Source of the DNA: Lysobacterales bacterium
Lineage (GTDB): Bacteria; Pseudomonadota; Gammaproteobacteria; Xanthomonadales; SZUA-38
Assembly: GCA_028285525.1 (NCBI GenBank)
Contig: JANQOZ010000016.1
Span: forward strand, 1-57,473
Direction of reading: 5' to 3'
DNA length: 57,473 bases
Shown: in pieces, positions 36,466 to 45,623 of the stretch
Layout of the letters: the number at the start of each line of letters is the position of its first letter
Numbering within the stretch: the stretch's first letter is position 1
The notes under the pieces: model-generated
What the model was told of the DNA's origin: nothing
Seen by the model: the letters and a program-made list of their open reading frames with translations, nothing else
The model's database searches: none
Program-made: the position numbers and the translations under genes

Positions 36466-37076
36466 GCCGGATTCCTCTTTGCTGTTGCTTCCATAAGATA
36501 GCGCTGGTGCAGCCGTTCCACCTGCACGGGCAGCGCGGCCAGCGCACCGTTGTTGTCAACCGTATCGTCCGCGAGCGCCAGCCGCTGTTCGCGACTGGCC
36601 TGGGCGTCCAGAATGCCGGCTATCTGTACATCGGACAGTCCGTCCCTGGCCTTGAGCCGGTCGATCTGTGTCTCGCGAGCGACGTCGACAACCAGCACGC
36701 GATCAAAGTGGTAGTGCTCTGCCGACTCGGTCAGCAGCGGAACGTCGACGACACAGTAGGGGCCTGAAGCTTTCGCGATCTGCCGGGCCATTTCCGCTCG
36801 GACCAGCGGGTGCACAATCGATTCCAGCCGGCGCCGAGCCGTTGGGTCAGAAAAAACCCGCTCACGCATCGCCGTCCGGTTGAGCTCACCGTCTGTCGTG
36901 AGCATCTCCTTGCCGAATTCGGCGATCACCGCACTCAGCCCGGGCGTTCCCGCGGCCACCACCTGATGAGCGATCAGATCGGCGTCCACCAGGGTTGCTC
37001 CGCGCTCCACGAAGAGCTGCGCGACCGTGCTTTTGCCCGACGCAATGCCGCCGGTCAGCCCCACCTGGTAAATCAT
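36462..37076 (-). CDS. coaE: Dephospho-CoA kinase
   Basis: CoaE performs the last step of coenzyme A synthesis by phosphorylating the 3'-OH of the ribose of dephospho-CoA. The 204-residue sequence has the P-loop GLTGGIASGKST, DADLIAHQVV, SIVHPLVR, VVDVPLLTES and VVDVARETQIDRLKARD. It overlaps pilD (4 nt) and the TfpX/TfpZ-like gene (4 nt). The pilB-pilC-pilD-coaE order is common in gammaproteobacteria. Confidence 0.96.
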   Translation of the reverse strand: MIYQVGLTGGIASGKSTVAQLFVERGATLVDADLIAHQVVAAGTPGLSAVIAEFGKEMLTTDGELNRTAMRERVFSDPTARRRLESIVHPLVRAEMARQIAKASGPYCVVDVPLLTESAEHYHFDRVLVVDVARETQIDRLKARDGLSDVQIAGILDAQASREQRLALADDTVDNNGALAALPVQVERLHQRYLMEATAKRNPA

Positions 37077-37939
37077 GACAGCCCGCTGAATTCCAGATAG
37101 GTGCCGATGATGCGCTCACCCCAGATCATCGCCAGCCAGCCGGCGGCCGCGATGTAGGGGCCAAACGGAATCGGAATGTTGCGGTCCTTGCCGGCGAAGA
37201 TAATCAGGCCGATACCGACAACGGCGCCGACGAGTGAAGACAGCAGGATCACCAGCGGCAGAATCTGCCAGCCTAGCCAGGCGCCGAAGACGGCAAGCAG
37301 CTTGAAGTCGCCATAGCCCATGCCCTCCTTGCCCGTGACCAGCTTGAACAGATGGTAGACCAGCCAGAGCGACAGGTAGCCAGCCGCGGCGCCGATGACC
37401 GCACTCGTGAGATCGGTAAAGACGCCGGCGGTGTTCAGCAGCAGTCCGGCCCAGAGCGCCGGCAGCGTAATGACATCCGGCAACAGCTGTTCCCGGATGT
37501 CGATGACGCTGAGCGCCACCAGGGCCCAGGTCAGCGCCATCGCAAATCCTGCTGCCCAGGTGAAGCCGAAGCGCCACGCGACGATCACGCTGAGGAGCGC
37601 GGTCACCGCCTCGACCACCGGATACTGCGCAGATATCGGCGCACTGCAGTTGGAGCATTTGCCTCTGAGAAACAGATAGCTGACCAGCGGGATATTCTCG
37701 AGCGCGGTGATCTGGTGCCCGCAGTGAGGGCAGGCTGATCGTCCGAAAACCAGATCGGGCGGCGGCTTGAGATCGAGTTCCGGCTGCTCGAGGAACTCGT
37801 TGGCCTGGAGCTTCCAGTCGTGCTCGATACGCGCCGGCAGGCGCAGTATGACGACGTTGAGAAAGCTGCCGATCAGCAGCGAATACAGGAAGACCACGCC
37901 AAGCCAGATTGGCAGGCTGGAAGAGAGCAGTTCGATCAT
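37073..37939 (-). CDS. pilD: Type IV prepilin peptidase and N-methyltransferase PilD
   Basis: The 288-residue inner-membrane enzyme cleaves prepilins after Gly and methylates the new N-terminal Phe. An N-terminal cytoplasmic domain carries two CxxC pairs (SACPHCG near 70 and GKCSNCS near 93). The aspartate protease residues lie in VIDIREQLLPD and GYGDFK. Seven to eight hydrophobic segments are present. Its substrates here are the two pilins encoded at 41085-42096. Confidence 0.96.
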   Translation of the reverse strand: MIELLSSSLPIWLGVVFLYSLLIGSFLNVVILRLPARIEHDWKLQANEFLEQPELDLKPPPDLVFGRSACPHCGHQITALENIPLVSYLFLRGKCSNCSAPISAQYPVVEAVTALLSVIVAWRFGFTWAAGFAMALTWALVALSVIDIREQLLPDVITLPALWAGLLLNTAGVFTDLTSAVIGAAAGYLSLWLVYHLFKLVTGKEGMGYGDFKLLAVFGAWLGWQILPLVILLSSLVGAVVGIGLIIFAGKDRNIPIPFGPYIAAAGWLAMIWGERIIGTYLEFSGLS

Positions 37940-37995
37940 GGAAGGCGTCTACCGGGCCGCGGAGTGATGTCCCCGGGCCCGGCCCAATGGTTCTT

Positions 37996-39216
37996 CTAGA
38001 CGACAGCCGCCAGCTTGAAGATCGGCAGATACATACCGACAACCAGGCTGCCCACCAAACCGCCGATGATCACCATGATGATCGGCTCAAGCAGGCTGCT
38101 GAGCGCATCCACCGCCTGGTTCACCTCGTTCTCGTAGAACTCGGCGACCTTCTTGAGCATCTGGTCGAGGGCGCCGGCCTCTTCACCGATGGCCGTCATC
38201 TGTACCACCATGTGGGGAAACAGGTCGACCTGACGCATGGCGAGCTGAAGCTGGTGGCCGACAGACACGTCCTCGCGAATCTGCTTCACGGCGTTGCCGT
38301 ACACCTGGTTACCGGTGGCACCCGAGACCGTCTCCAGCGCGTCGACCAGCGGCACACCCGCGGCAAACGTCGTGGAGAGGGTGCGGGAAAAGCGGGCGAT
38401 CGCAGAGTTGTGCATGATCTCGCCGATCACCGGAATTTTCAGGACCACCCGATCGAGGAAGTGGGCGAACGCTTTTGATCGCTTTTTGGCGAAGATGATG
38501 CCGCCGATCGTGCCGCCGAAGACGATGCCGAGAATCCAGCCGTCGGCCTGCAGCCACTCTGACAGGCTGATGATGCCGGCCGTGAACGCCGGAAGATCCG
38601 CACCGGCGTCCTGGAAAATGACTTCGAACTGGGGCACCACGTAGATCAGGAGCACCAGCGACACGATGATCGCCACGCCGACCACCGCGGCCGGGTAGAA
38701 CAGCGCCTTCTTGATCTTGGATTTGATTTCCTCGATGCGCTCTTTGTAGGTGGCGATTTCATCGAGCAGCGTATCGAGTACACCCGCCTGTTCACCGGCG
38801 GCAACCAGGTTGACGTAAAGCTCGTCAAACTGCACCGGGTGTTTCGCCAGGGATTCGCTGAGCGATGAGCCGGACTCGATGTTGTTCTTGATGTCGACCA
38901 GCATGTCTTTCATGCGCGGGTTATTCTGGCCCCCGGCGACGATGTCGAAGCCCTGAACCAGCGGCACGCCCGCCTGCATCATCGTGGCAAGCTGCCGAGA
39001 GAACACCGCAATATCCTGCGGTTTGATTGACTTGCCGGAGGCGCCGAAAAGCGGCTTGGCTTTTTTCCGAACCTTGGTCGGGTTGATCCCCTGACGCCGC
39101 AGCTCCGCTTTGACGAGGTTAACGTTCTTCGCCGTCTGTTCGCCCTTGATCTTGGAGCCGCGTTTGTCGGTTCCTTCCCAGGTAAAAACCGGGAGCTCTA
39201 TCGCTTTGGTCGCCAT
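37996..39216 (-). CDS. pilC: Type IV pilus inner membrane platform protein PilC
   Basis: The 406-residue GspF-family protein shows two homologous cytoplasmic domains (about 60-180 and 265-385), visible as FSRQLATMMQAGVPLVQGF and FSRTLSTTFAAGVPLVDAL, and three transmembrane helices, one after each repeat start and one at the C terminus. PilC couples the motor ATPase PilB to pilin assembly. An AAGGA site precedes the ATG. It lies 4 nt downstream of pilB and 56 nt upstream of pilD. Confidence 0.96.
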   Translation of the reverse strand: MATKAIELPVFTWEGTDKRGSKIKGEQTAKNVNLVKAELRRQGINPTKVRKKAKPLFGASGKSIKPQDIAVFSRQLATMMQAGVPLVQGFDIVAGGQNNPRMKDMLVDIKNNIESGSSLSESLAKHPVQFDELYVNLVAAGEQAGVLDTLLDEIATYKERIEEIKSKIKKALFYPAAVVGVAIIVSLVLLIYVVPQFEVIFQDAGADLPAFTAGIISLSEWLQADGWILGIVFGGTIGGIIFAKKRSKAFAHFLDRVVLKIPVIGEIMHNSAIARFSRTLSTTFAAGVPLVDALETVSGATGNQVYGNAVKQIREDVSVGHQLQLAMRQVDLFPHMVVQMTAIGEEAGALDQMLKKVAEFYENEVNQAVDALSSLLEPIIMVIIGGLVGSLVVGMYLPIFKLAAVV

Positions 39217-39220
39217 AGGT

Positions 39221-40945
39221 TCAGTCCTTCGTCACTCGGTTGATTTCCACGAGGCCGGTCACGCCTTCGCGGACCTTGTTCATCGCAGACATGCGCAGAT
39301 CGCCAATGCCGTCCTCTTTGGCCTGATCGCCGATCTGTAGTGCATTCCCGCCAGCTAATATGATTCGCTGGATCGATTCTGTGATGGGCATCACCTGATA
39401 GATACCCACCCGTCCTTTGTAGCCTTCGTTGCAGCTGGTGCAGCCTTTGGGCTCGAACACGGTCAGATCCTGCAGCTCGTCCTCGCTGAAGCCCTCGGCC
39501 AGCAGCGCCTCCTCAGGAACATCGGCCGGGATCTTGCAATCATGAAGTCGTCGGGCCAGACGCTGGGCGATGACGAGCGTGACAGAAGAGGTGATGTTAA
39601 ACGGCGCAATACCCATGTTCATCAGTCGCGCGATGGTCTGCGGCGCGTCGTTGGTGTGCAGCGTGGAGAGCACCATGTGGCCGGTTTGCGCCGCTTTGAT
39701 TGCAATTTCCGCCGTTTCCAGGTCGCGGATCTCGCCGACCATGATCACGTCCGGGTCCTGGCGCAGGAAGGACCTCAGGGCTGCGGCAAACGTCATGCCC
39801 TGTTTGGTATTTTGCTGAACCTGGTTGATTCCGGAAACCCGAATTTCAACCGGGTCTTCGGCCGTCGAGATATTGCGGCCTTCAGTGTTCAAAATGTTCA
39901 GCGCGGTATAGAGCGAAACGGTCTTACCGCTGCCGGTCGGCCCGGTGACCAGCACCATGCCGTAGGGTTTGTGAATGGCGTCCAGGAACAGCGCCTTCTG
40001 CTCTTCCTCGTAACCCAGCTTGTCGATTCCCATCTTGGCGGCGGACGCATCGAGGATCCGCAGCACAATCTTTTCCCCGAACAGCGTGGGGCAGGTGCTC
40101 ACCCGGAAGTCGATTGCGCGGGTCTTGGAAATATTCAGCTTGATCCGGCCATCCTGCGGAATACGCTTTTCTGCGATATCCAGACTCGACATGACCTTCA
40201 GACGGGCGGCCAGTCGGGGTGTCATCTTGACCGGTGGCGAGGCCATCTGCTTGAGCACGCCGTCCATGCGAAAGCGCACGCGGTATTTCTTTTCGTAGGG
40301 TTCGAAGTGGATATCGGAGGCGCCGCGCTTAATCGCGTCCAGCAGCACCTTGTTGACAAATCGGACCACCGGGGTGTCGTCGGAGCCGCCGGCCTCGACG
40401 CCGCCCGTGTCTTCGTGCTGAAGATCGTCGGTGTCGGTGAAATCGACGTCGTCCAGGCCTTCCTCGTCGCCCAGATCCTCCATGATTTCATCAGCGGCGG
40501 TGAGCGCGTTGTCGATGGCAACACCGAGCTCGTCGTCTCTGACCAGAATCGCTTCCACGGCCAGGTTGGCGTGGAATTTGATTTCATCCAGCGCCCGGAG
40601 ATTGGTCGGGTCGGATACGCCGACGTACATGCGGTTGCCGCGCTTGTAAAGGGGCAGCGCCCGGTGACGGTTGATCAGGTTTTCGGAGACCAGCTTGACC
40701 GGCGCCTGGGACAGATCCAGCGACAGCACGTCGAACAGCGGAATACCAAATTCTTCGGAGGCCAGGCGACCGATGTCGCCGGAGTCGACTATGCCGTTTT
40801 CGACCAGATAGGTGACGAGCGGCAGCTTCTGCTGAGTGGATTTTTCCTGCGCGCTGGCTGCGTCCGCGCCGGAGATCAACTCCTCGGCTACCAGCCGGCG
40901 AGCCAATCCGCTGAGCGAGATGGTTGAAGCGCCTGTGGCAGCCAT
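39221..40945 (-). CDS. pilB: Type IV pilus extension ATPase PilB
   Basis: The 574-residue hexameric ATPase drives pilus extension. The N-terminal MshEN-type domain (about 1-150) could bind cyclic di-GMP. The ATPase core has Walker A GPTGSGKTVSLYT, the Asp box STAEDPVEI, Walker B DPDVIMVGEIRD and the His box STLHTND. A Cys cluster near the C terminus (HDCK and CTSCNEGYKGR) is the usual metal-binding site, although only three cysteines are obvious. A GAGGG ribosome-binding site precedes the ATG. It is separated by 139 bp from the pilin genes. Confidence 0.97.
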   Translation of the reverse strand: MAATGASTISLSGLARRLVAEELISGADAASAQEKSTQQKLPLVTYLVENGIVDSGDIGRLASEEFGIPLFDVLSLDLSQAPVKLVSENLINRHRALPLYKRGNRMYVGVSDPTNLRALDEIKFHANLAVEAILVRDDELGVAIDNALTAADEIMEDLGDEEGLDDVDFTDTDDLQHEDTGGVEAGGSDDTPVVRFVNKVLLDAIKRGASDIHFEPYEKKYRVRFRMDGVLKQMASPPVKMTPRLAARLKVMSSLDIAEKRIPQDGRIKLNISKTRAIDFRVSTCPTLFGEKIVLRILDASAAKMGIDKLGYEEEQKALFLDAIHKPYGMVLVTGPTGSGKTVSLYTALNILNTEGRNISTAEDPVEIRVSGINQVQQNTKQGMTFAAALRSFLRQDPDVIMVGEIRDLETAEIAIKAAQTGHMVLSTLHTNDAPQTIARLMNMGIAPFNITSSVTLVIAQRLARRLHDCKIPADVPEEALLAEGFSEDELQDLTVFEPKGCTSCNEGYKGRVGIYQVMPITESIQRIILAGGNALQIGDQAKEDGIGDLRMSAMNKVREGVTGLVEINRVTKD

Positions 40946-41084
40946 AACATTGCCCTCAAATCAATATGTTCCGAACGGAAGCTAAGGTTACTACTTGACG
41001 CGACAGAAAGTAAGGGTCGCCGTGTGGCGGATTGTCACCAAGCTTAGGGGTAGCGGGCTGGTGGGAAGTGTCGTTTGACCGATT

Positions 41085-41540
41085 CTAGCCCTGGCAGGAC
41101 CCAGGCTTGTAGCGAGCGGCCAACGTTGTGCCATCGCCCGGAGCGCCGCAGACCCAGCCGCGAATTTCGAAGCCCTGAAGTATGGGGCTCATCGTGAGCG
41201 CCTGCCCGTCAGCGATGCCGGCACCCAGGTTCTGGGTGAGGGCGGTGATGATGCCTGCCGGGCCGATGGTGGTGCCGTTGGCCTGGACGTGACGCGACCC
41301 GTTGTTGTCGCAGAGCCCGAAGGCCTGGATGTTGACGCCGGTATTGACCTGATTCCAGCCGTTGTTCTCATTGTAGAAATCGATGGCTGACAGCTTGCAT
41401 GCGGCCATGGAGCCCAGAACTTCACTTACCCTGGCCCGAACCTGAAAGTCTCGATAGGCGGGGACGGCAATCGCCGCAAGGATCCCGACGATTGCGACGG
41501 CGATCATCAGTTCGATCAGTGTGAAGCCCTTTTGTCTCAT
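41085..41540 (-). CDS. pilA: Type IV major pilin-like protein, second copy
   Basis: The 151-residue prepilin has leader MRQKG, cleavage before [20 protein letters not shown], Glu5 of the mature form, and the hydrophobic N-terminal helix. The remainder is a globular head with four cysteines (AACK, GLCDNN, GWVCGA, GSCQG) that probably form two disulfides. ATG at 41540 has GGGGA upstream; the longer frame is shadow. It lies 73 nt after the first pilin and shares its helix and C-terminal RYKPGSCQG pattern, but the head has diverged. Confidence 0.94.
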   Translation of the reverse strand: MRQKGFTLIELMIAVAIVGILAAIAVPAYRDFQVRARVSEVLGSMAACKLSAIDFYNENNGWNQVNTGVNIQAFGLCDNNGSRHVQANGTTIGPAGIITALTQNLGAGIADGQALTMSPILQGFEIRGWVCGAPGDGTTLAARYKPGSCQG

Positions 41541-41567
41541 GTTGTCCCCTGCAGCTTGTGATGTGGA

Positions 41568-41589
41568 ACCGCCTCCCGAAGGAGGCGGT
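41568..41589 (-). other. GC-rich hairpin between the two pilin genes
   Basis: ACCGCCTCC (41568-41576) and GGAGGCGGT (41581-41589) form a perfect 9-bp stem with a CGAA loop (TTCG on the transcribed strand, a very stable tetraloop). There is no T-run, so it is more likely a barrier to 3' decay or a partial terminator that keeps the first pilin more abundant than the second. Confidence 0.5.
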
Positions 41590-41613
41590 CCGTATTGCGT
41601 TGGTTCTGCCGGA

Positions 41614-42096
41614 TTAACCCTGGCAAGAACCCGGGCGGTAGCGGGGTTCGATGGTTGAACCACCGCCGCCGCAGATCCACTCGTAGATGTCCTCGCCACC
41701 AGCGACCGGAATGGGGCCCTGACCCTGGTTAACCGGAGCCATCTCGATGGTACCGTTTACAGGCAGCGCACCGGTGTTCTGCTCCTGGGCGGTGATGATG
41801 CCCTCAGGTGCAACCACCATCGACAGAACGTGACGTGAGCGGTTACCAGCGCCGTTTTCGTCCTGGCAAATGTTCGGATCGATGGGCTGGTTGAGGCGAT
41901 TCGTGAAACCGTCGTTTGACTCGTAGAACTCAGCAACCGTGGTCTTACAAGCGCCCATGGCGGCCAGGATCTCAGAAACCTTGGAACGGATCTGGAAGTC
42001 GCGGTAGGCCGGAATAGCGATTGCGGCCAGGATGCCGATGATTGCAACAACAATCATCAGTTCGATCAGGGTGAAACCTTTTTGTTGCTTACGCAT
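41614..42096 (-). CDS. pilA: Type IV major pilin, first copy
   Basis: The 160-residue prepilin has leader MRKQQKG, mature start [20 protein letters not shown] with Glu5, and a head domain. It has four cysteines (GACK, NICQD, WICGG, GSCQG). It is closest to the sigma-54 promoter at 42226-42241, with a leader of about 120 nt and a GAGAGGA ribosome-binding site, and is therefore the likely major subunit. It is processed by PilD, polymerised by PilB/PilC, and probably controlled by PilS/PilR, encoded immediately upstream. Confidence 0.95.
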   Translation of the reverse strand: MRKQQKGFTLIELMIVVAIIGILAAIAIPAYRDFQIRSKVSEILAAMGACKTTVAEFYESNDGFTNRLNQPIDPNICQDENGAGNRSRHVLSMVVAPEGIITAQEQNTGALPVNGTIEMAPVNQGQGPIPVAGGEDIYEWICGGGGSTIEPRYRPGSCQG

Positions 42097-42225
42097 GACG
42101 TAAATTTCCTCTCAAAGTTTAACTACAATCAAGTTTAATGAGCTGGCCGAGGTGGCCCCCGTTTGAGCTTCCTTGCGCTTAAGGGTCACCCGACAGCGCG
42201 GCTCGACAAGACTCGGGAGGAATAA

Positions 42226-42241
42226 AGCAGGGACCGTGCCA
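42226..42241 (-). promoter_or_regulatory. Sigma-54 (RpoN) promoter for the pilin genes
   Basis: On the minus strand the sequence TGGCACGGTCCCTGCT matches the RpoN consensus TGGCACG-N4-TTGCW with a single mismatch, and the GG and GC elements are 10 bases apart as required. Transcription should begin near 42214, about 118 nt before the first pilin. Upstream, GTGTC (minus strand, 42301-42297) and several GTGAC/GTCAC repeats (42364-42398) are candidate PilR sites. Nothing else is seen in 42097-42394. Confidence 0.8.
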
Positions 42242-42394
42242 AGTTATGTTACCAAGTGTTAACTAGCTGATATCACGGAAAAAAATGGATTTTGATGACA
42301 CAGCCTGTGACCGGTTTCACACTGTGGGTTGGGACCTTTCTCTGGCCGCTGAGTGAGATGAAGGTCACATGGTGACGCTCAGCGTCACATATGG

Positions 42395-43744
42395 TCACTC
42401 AAGGTTCAGTTTCTTGAGTCGGTAGCGCAGCGCGCGGAACGTGATGCCCAGTTTTTTGGCCGCAGCGGTCTTGTTGAACCGGGTTTCCTCCAGCGCCTGC
42501 ATGATCGCGTCGCGCTCGATGTTGCCGATGAATTCCTCCAGCGGCACGTCACCACGCTGGGCGATCTCGTCCGACAGGCTGCCGCTGGGGATCGCTTCCG
42601 CCGGCTGGAGCTGTAGATCGGAGCGCTGGATGACGTCGTCCTCGCAGAGCGTCACGGCGCGTTCCAGGACGTTGCGCAGTTCCCGCACGTTGCCGGGAAA
42701 CGCGTAGTCACTCAGGGCCCGCATCGCCGGCTCGCTCACCGTCACCGGCTCCATGCCCCACTCGCCGGCAATCTGCGTCAGAAAATGTTCCGCCAGCAGC
42801 TTGATATCGTCCGGACGTTCCTGGAGGTTCGGCATGCGCAGCTCGATCACGTTGATCCGGTAGTAAAGGTCCTGTCTGAAGCCGCCGGACTCCACCAGGC
42901 TCATCAGGTTTTTGTGGGTCGCCGAGAGAATGCGAACGTCCACCGGTCGCTCCTGGGTAGCGCCGATCGGGCGCACCGATTTTTCCTGGATGACCCGAAG
43001 CATTTTGACCTGCATCTGCAGGGGCAGATCGGCCACCTCGTCGAGAAAGATGGTGCCGCCGGTCGCCGCCTCGAAAAGTCCCTGCTTATCAGTGCTGGCG
43101 CCGGTAAAAGAGCCCTTCTTGTGCCCGAAAAATTCGCTCTCCATCAGCTCGCTGGGGATCGCGCCGCAGTTGACCGCTACAAAAGGCGCAGCGGCGCGCG
43201 GCCCGCGCTCGTGAATCATGCGCGCGGCGAGCTCTTTGCCGACCCCGCTTTCTCCGCTGATGTGGATCGGCGCCTGGCTGCGGGCAAGCTTTTCGATCTG
43301 CTTGCGCACCCCTCGAATCTGGCTCGAACTGCCGAGCAGTTCGTTCTTCTGCCCGCCGTCCTGTTCCTTAGGCAGCTTGCGCACCTTCAGCGCCGAATTG
43401 ACGAGGCTGCGCAGATCGCCCAGGTCGACCGGTTTGGAGACAAAATCGAATGCGCCGGACTTGAGCGCTTCGACCGCCGCCTCGGTGTTACCGTGGGCGG
43501 TGATCATCGCTACCGGCAGGCCGGGATGGTGCTTGCTGATATGCCTCACAATCTCGATACCGTTGCCGTCCGGCAGCCGCATATCGGTGAAACACAGGTC
43601 GAAGCGATGGTCGCCCAGAAGGTCGCGCGCGTCGCCGCAGCTGGCGGCGGTTTTCACGTCCACGTCCATGCGATTGAGGGTGATTTCCAGCAGCTCCCGA
43701 ATATCGGGCTCGTCGTCAATGATCAGCGCCAGCGGGTTACTCAT
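42395..43744 (-). CDS. pilR: Sigma-54-dependent response regulator PilR
   Basis: The 449-residue NtrC-type activator has a receiver domain (about 1-120; LIIDDEPDIRELLEITL, TDMRLPDG with the phospho-accepting Asp, and Lys in VSKPVD). An AAA+ domain follows (about 140-370) with GESGVGKE, the sigma-54 loop GSFTGA and GGTIFLDEVADL. A Fis-type helix-turn-helix ends it (NKTAAAKKLGITFRALRYRL). ATG 43744 gives the family start MSNPLALIIDDEP; ATG 43777 is an alternative. It lies next to the sigma-54 pilin promoter it should activate. Confidence 0.95.
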   Translation of the reverse strand: MSNPLALIIDDEPDIRELLEITLNRMDVDVKTAASCGDARDLLGDHRFDLCFTDMRLPDGNGIEIVRHISKHHPGLPVAMITAHGNTEAAVEALKSGAFDFVSKPVDLGDLRSLVNSALKVRKLPKEQDGGQKNELLGSSSQIRGVRKQIEKLARSQAPIHISGESGVGKELAARMIHERGPRAAAPFVAVNCGAIPSELMESEFFGHKKGSFTGASTDKQGLFEAATGGTIFLDEVADLPLQMQVKMLRVIQEKSVRPIGATQERPVDVRILSATHKNLMSLVESGGFRQDLYYRINVIELRMPNLQERPDDIKLLAEHFLTQIAGEWGMEPVTVSEPAMRALSDYAFPGNVRELRNVLERAVTLCEDDVIQRSDLQLQPAEAIPSGSLSDEIAQRGDVPLEEFIGNIERDAIMQALEETRFNKTAAAKKLGITFRALRYRLKKLNLE

Positions 43745-43825
43745 CTCGCCATTTTCCATGTGTGTATTGCCGTCCATAGAGATGACCTATGCAAGGATCA
43801 GGCCCACAAACGGCAACATCTGCCC

Positions 43826-45457
43826 TCAAGCGTCCATTTCCGCCCCCGCCGGACGCTGGAGCGAGATCCGAAACAGGCTGCCCTGGCCATCATCGCCGGC
43901 CTGGTACTCCAGGATTGCCTGGTTTGACGCGCATATCTGCTGGCACAGGTAAAGCCCCAGCCCCGTGCCGTCGCTCGCGGTCGTAAAGAACGGTTCAAAA
44001 ATCTGCTGTCGCTGAGCCTCCGGTACACCTGGACCCAGGTCAGAGACCTCGATCAGCGGCGATTTCATGTCATCGCTGGCGCGCGCGGTGAGCGTCACCA
44101 CCGCCGGCTGCTCAGGCGCGTGCCCGTAGCGAAACGCGTTCTGGCACAGGTTCCACAGCACCTGCTGAAGCTGGCTGGGGTCGACGAGCGCCGTCAAATC
44201 CGGGTCCTCGACGGCCACCTGGACGGTGTGGTCACCCATTTCATGGTCACGCCGCAGCTCAAACGCAAAGTTCTCGAGCCAGTCCTTCAGGCGCAGCGAC
44301 TCGGGCCGGGGTGGCTCCTGACGGGCCAGCTGCAGCACGTTCTCAATAATGTCGTTCATGCGCCGGCAGTGGCGCAGGATGATTTCGGTCAGCCGCTGAT
44401 CGGCCGCCACCAGCTGATCGGACTCGGCCAGCAGCTGGCCGGAATGGCTGATCGCGGCCAGTGGGTTGCGGATTTCGTGGGCGATTGTCGCGGACAGGCG
44501 GCCGAGGGAGGAAAGCGTCATCTCCTGAGCCCGGCGCGACACGATGGAGCTGTCCTCGAGAAAAATCAGCGTCTCGGATTTCTGGGACGCGCTCAGGCGC
44601 GCGAAGCGCGGCACCACCGCCGGGACCCCGTTGGCGAGGGTGAGCGACTCGTTGCGATGCCGGCCGGTTTTCTGCCAGTGGCGCAGGTTTTCCAGAACCT
44701 CTGGCGCCAGTTCGACGAGCTCACCCACCCGGCTTGGGGGCATGCCCATCAGATACCATGCGGCATCGTTCATGACGTGGCAGCTCTCCTCGGGGTCCAC
44801 GATCAGAATGCCCGTTCGCATCCGGGCCACAATCAGCTGGTTGAGCCGGGAGAGCTGGGCGAGATCCACCGACTGCTGCACGGCCAGCTGCTGGGATTCC
44901 CGGGACCGGCGCGCCAGATAGTGCCCGAGCAGCGTGGTGACAAAATAGGTCGCGCCCAGGCTGCCCGCCGGCGCCAGCGTGGAAAACGTTTGCGTACCGT
45001 CGATCACCTGAACCAGCGTCTGCCAGAGCAGTACGAGCGCCGACAGGCCGGCGACGGACAGCCCCATCTTCAGCGGGAAAACCACACCCGCCACAGCCGT
45101 GGAGCCAACCAGCAGCGTGCCCATGCCGCTGTCCAGCCCTCCGAGGGCGGTCATCATGAGCATCGTGCCGACGATGTCGAACGCGAAACCCACCGCCGAA
45201 CGGAACAGGAGCGCCCCGCGGCGGGTCCGGCCCAGGTAGAGCTGCACCGGCGCAAAAAAGATAAACGCCCAGGTGATCACCTGGCCCCACTGGCGCGCCT
45301 CGCCGCTGACCGTGTCGGTCAAAATCGGGGTAAAAAGCAGGCCGGCGAACAGCACCGCAACAAAGCAGCGGTAGAGGTTCAGGTAGTCCATCGCCTGGGC
45401 GGAAACCAGGTCGTTGATGAAGAGCTGATCGCTGAATCGGGGGCGCAGTTCGCTCAA
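43826..45457 (-). CDS. pilS: Sensor histidine kinase PilS
   Basis: The 543-residue inner-membrane kinase has six hydrophobic segments in the first 190 residues. A PAS-like region follows (about 205-310; ARMRTGILIVDPEESCHVMN). The HisKA motif SATIAHEIRNPLAAISHSGQ holds the phosphorylated His. The HATPase domain has NLCQNAFRYG, EVSDLGPGVP and GTGLGLYLC. Related PilS proteins sense pilin levels in the membrane. The start appears to be TTG at 45457; ATG 45391 is a shorter option that would cut into the first membrane region. It is divergent from sucC. Confidence 0.94.
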   Translation of the reverse strand: MSELRPRFSDQLFINDLVSAQAMDYLNLYRCFVAVLFAGLLFTPILTDTVSGEARQWGQVITWAFIFFAPVQLYLGRTRRGALLFRSAVGFAFDIVGTMLMMTALGGLDSGMGTLLVGSTAVAGVVFPLKMGLSVAGLSALVLLWQTLVQVIDGTQTFSTLAPAGSLGATYFVTTLLGHYLARRSRESQQLAVQQSVDLAQLSRLNQLIVARMRTGILIVDPEESCHVMNDAAWYLMGMPPSRVGELVELAPEVLENLRHWQKTGRHRNESLTLANGVPAVVPRFARLSASQKSETLIFLEDSSIVSRRAQEMTLSSLGRLSATIAHEIRNPLAAISHSGQLLAESDQLVAADQRLTEIILRHCRRMNDIIENVLQLARQEPPRPESLRLKDWLENFAFELRRDHEMGDHTVQVAVEDPDLTALVDPSQLQQVLWNLCQNAFRYGHAPEQPAVVTLTARASDDMKSPLIEVSDLGPGVPEAQRQQIFEPFFTTASDGTGLGLYLCQQICASNQAILEYQAGDDGQGSLFRISLQRPAGAEMDA

Positions 45458-45469
45458 GGTCTTAAGGGG

Positions 45470-45497
45470 CTGAAATCGGCAGCCTGCTGACTATAAC
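45470..45497 (+). promoter_or_regulatory. Putative sucC promoter
   Basis: CTGAAA at 45470-45475, a 16-base spacer and TATAAC at 45492-45497 resemble a sigma-70 promoter reading towards sucC. The leader would be about 120 nt. It overlaps the region just upstream of pilS, so the two divergent transcripts may compete. This is a weak prediction. Confidence 0.35.
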
Positions 45498-45623
45498 CCG
45501 GTTTGTACATGCTTGCGGTGTTGGGCGACAATACGGCGCCGGCCGCAGGTGACCTGGCTTACCAGGCGTGCCACCCGGCCGGCTTCCGCATTCGGTCGTG
45601 AAACCTTAAGGATCAGACGATTA

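Noticed and set aside
39542..40927. 461-codon open frame antisense to pilB
   Set aside because: Shadow of pilB, which shows every expected ATPase motif; the antisense product has no family features.
44120..45490. 456-codon open frame antisense to pilS
   Set aside because: Shadow of the PilS kinase gene; product is basic and low in complexity with no motif.
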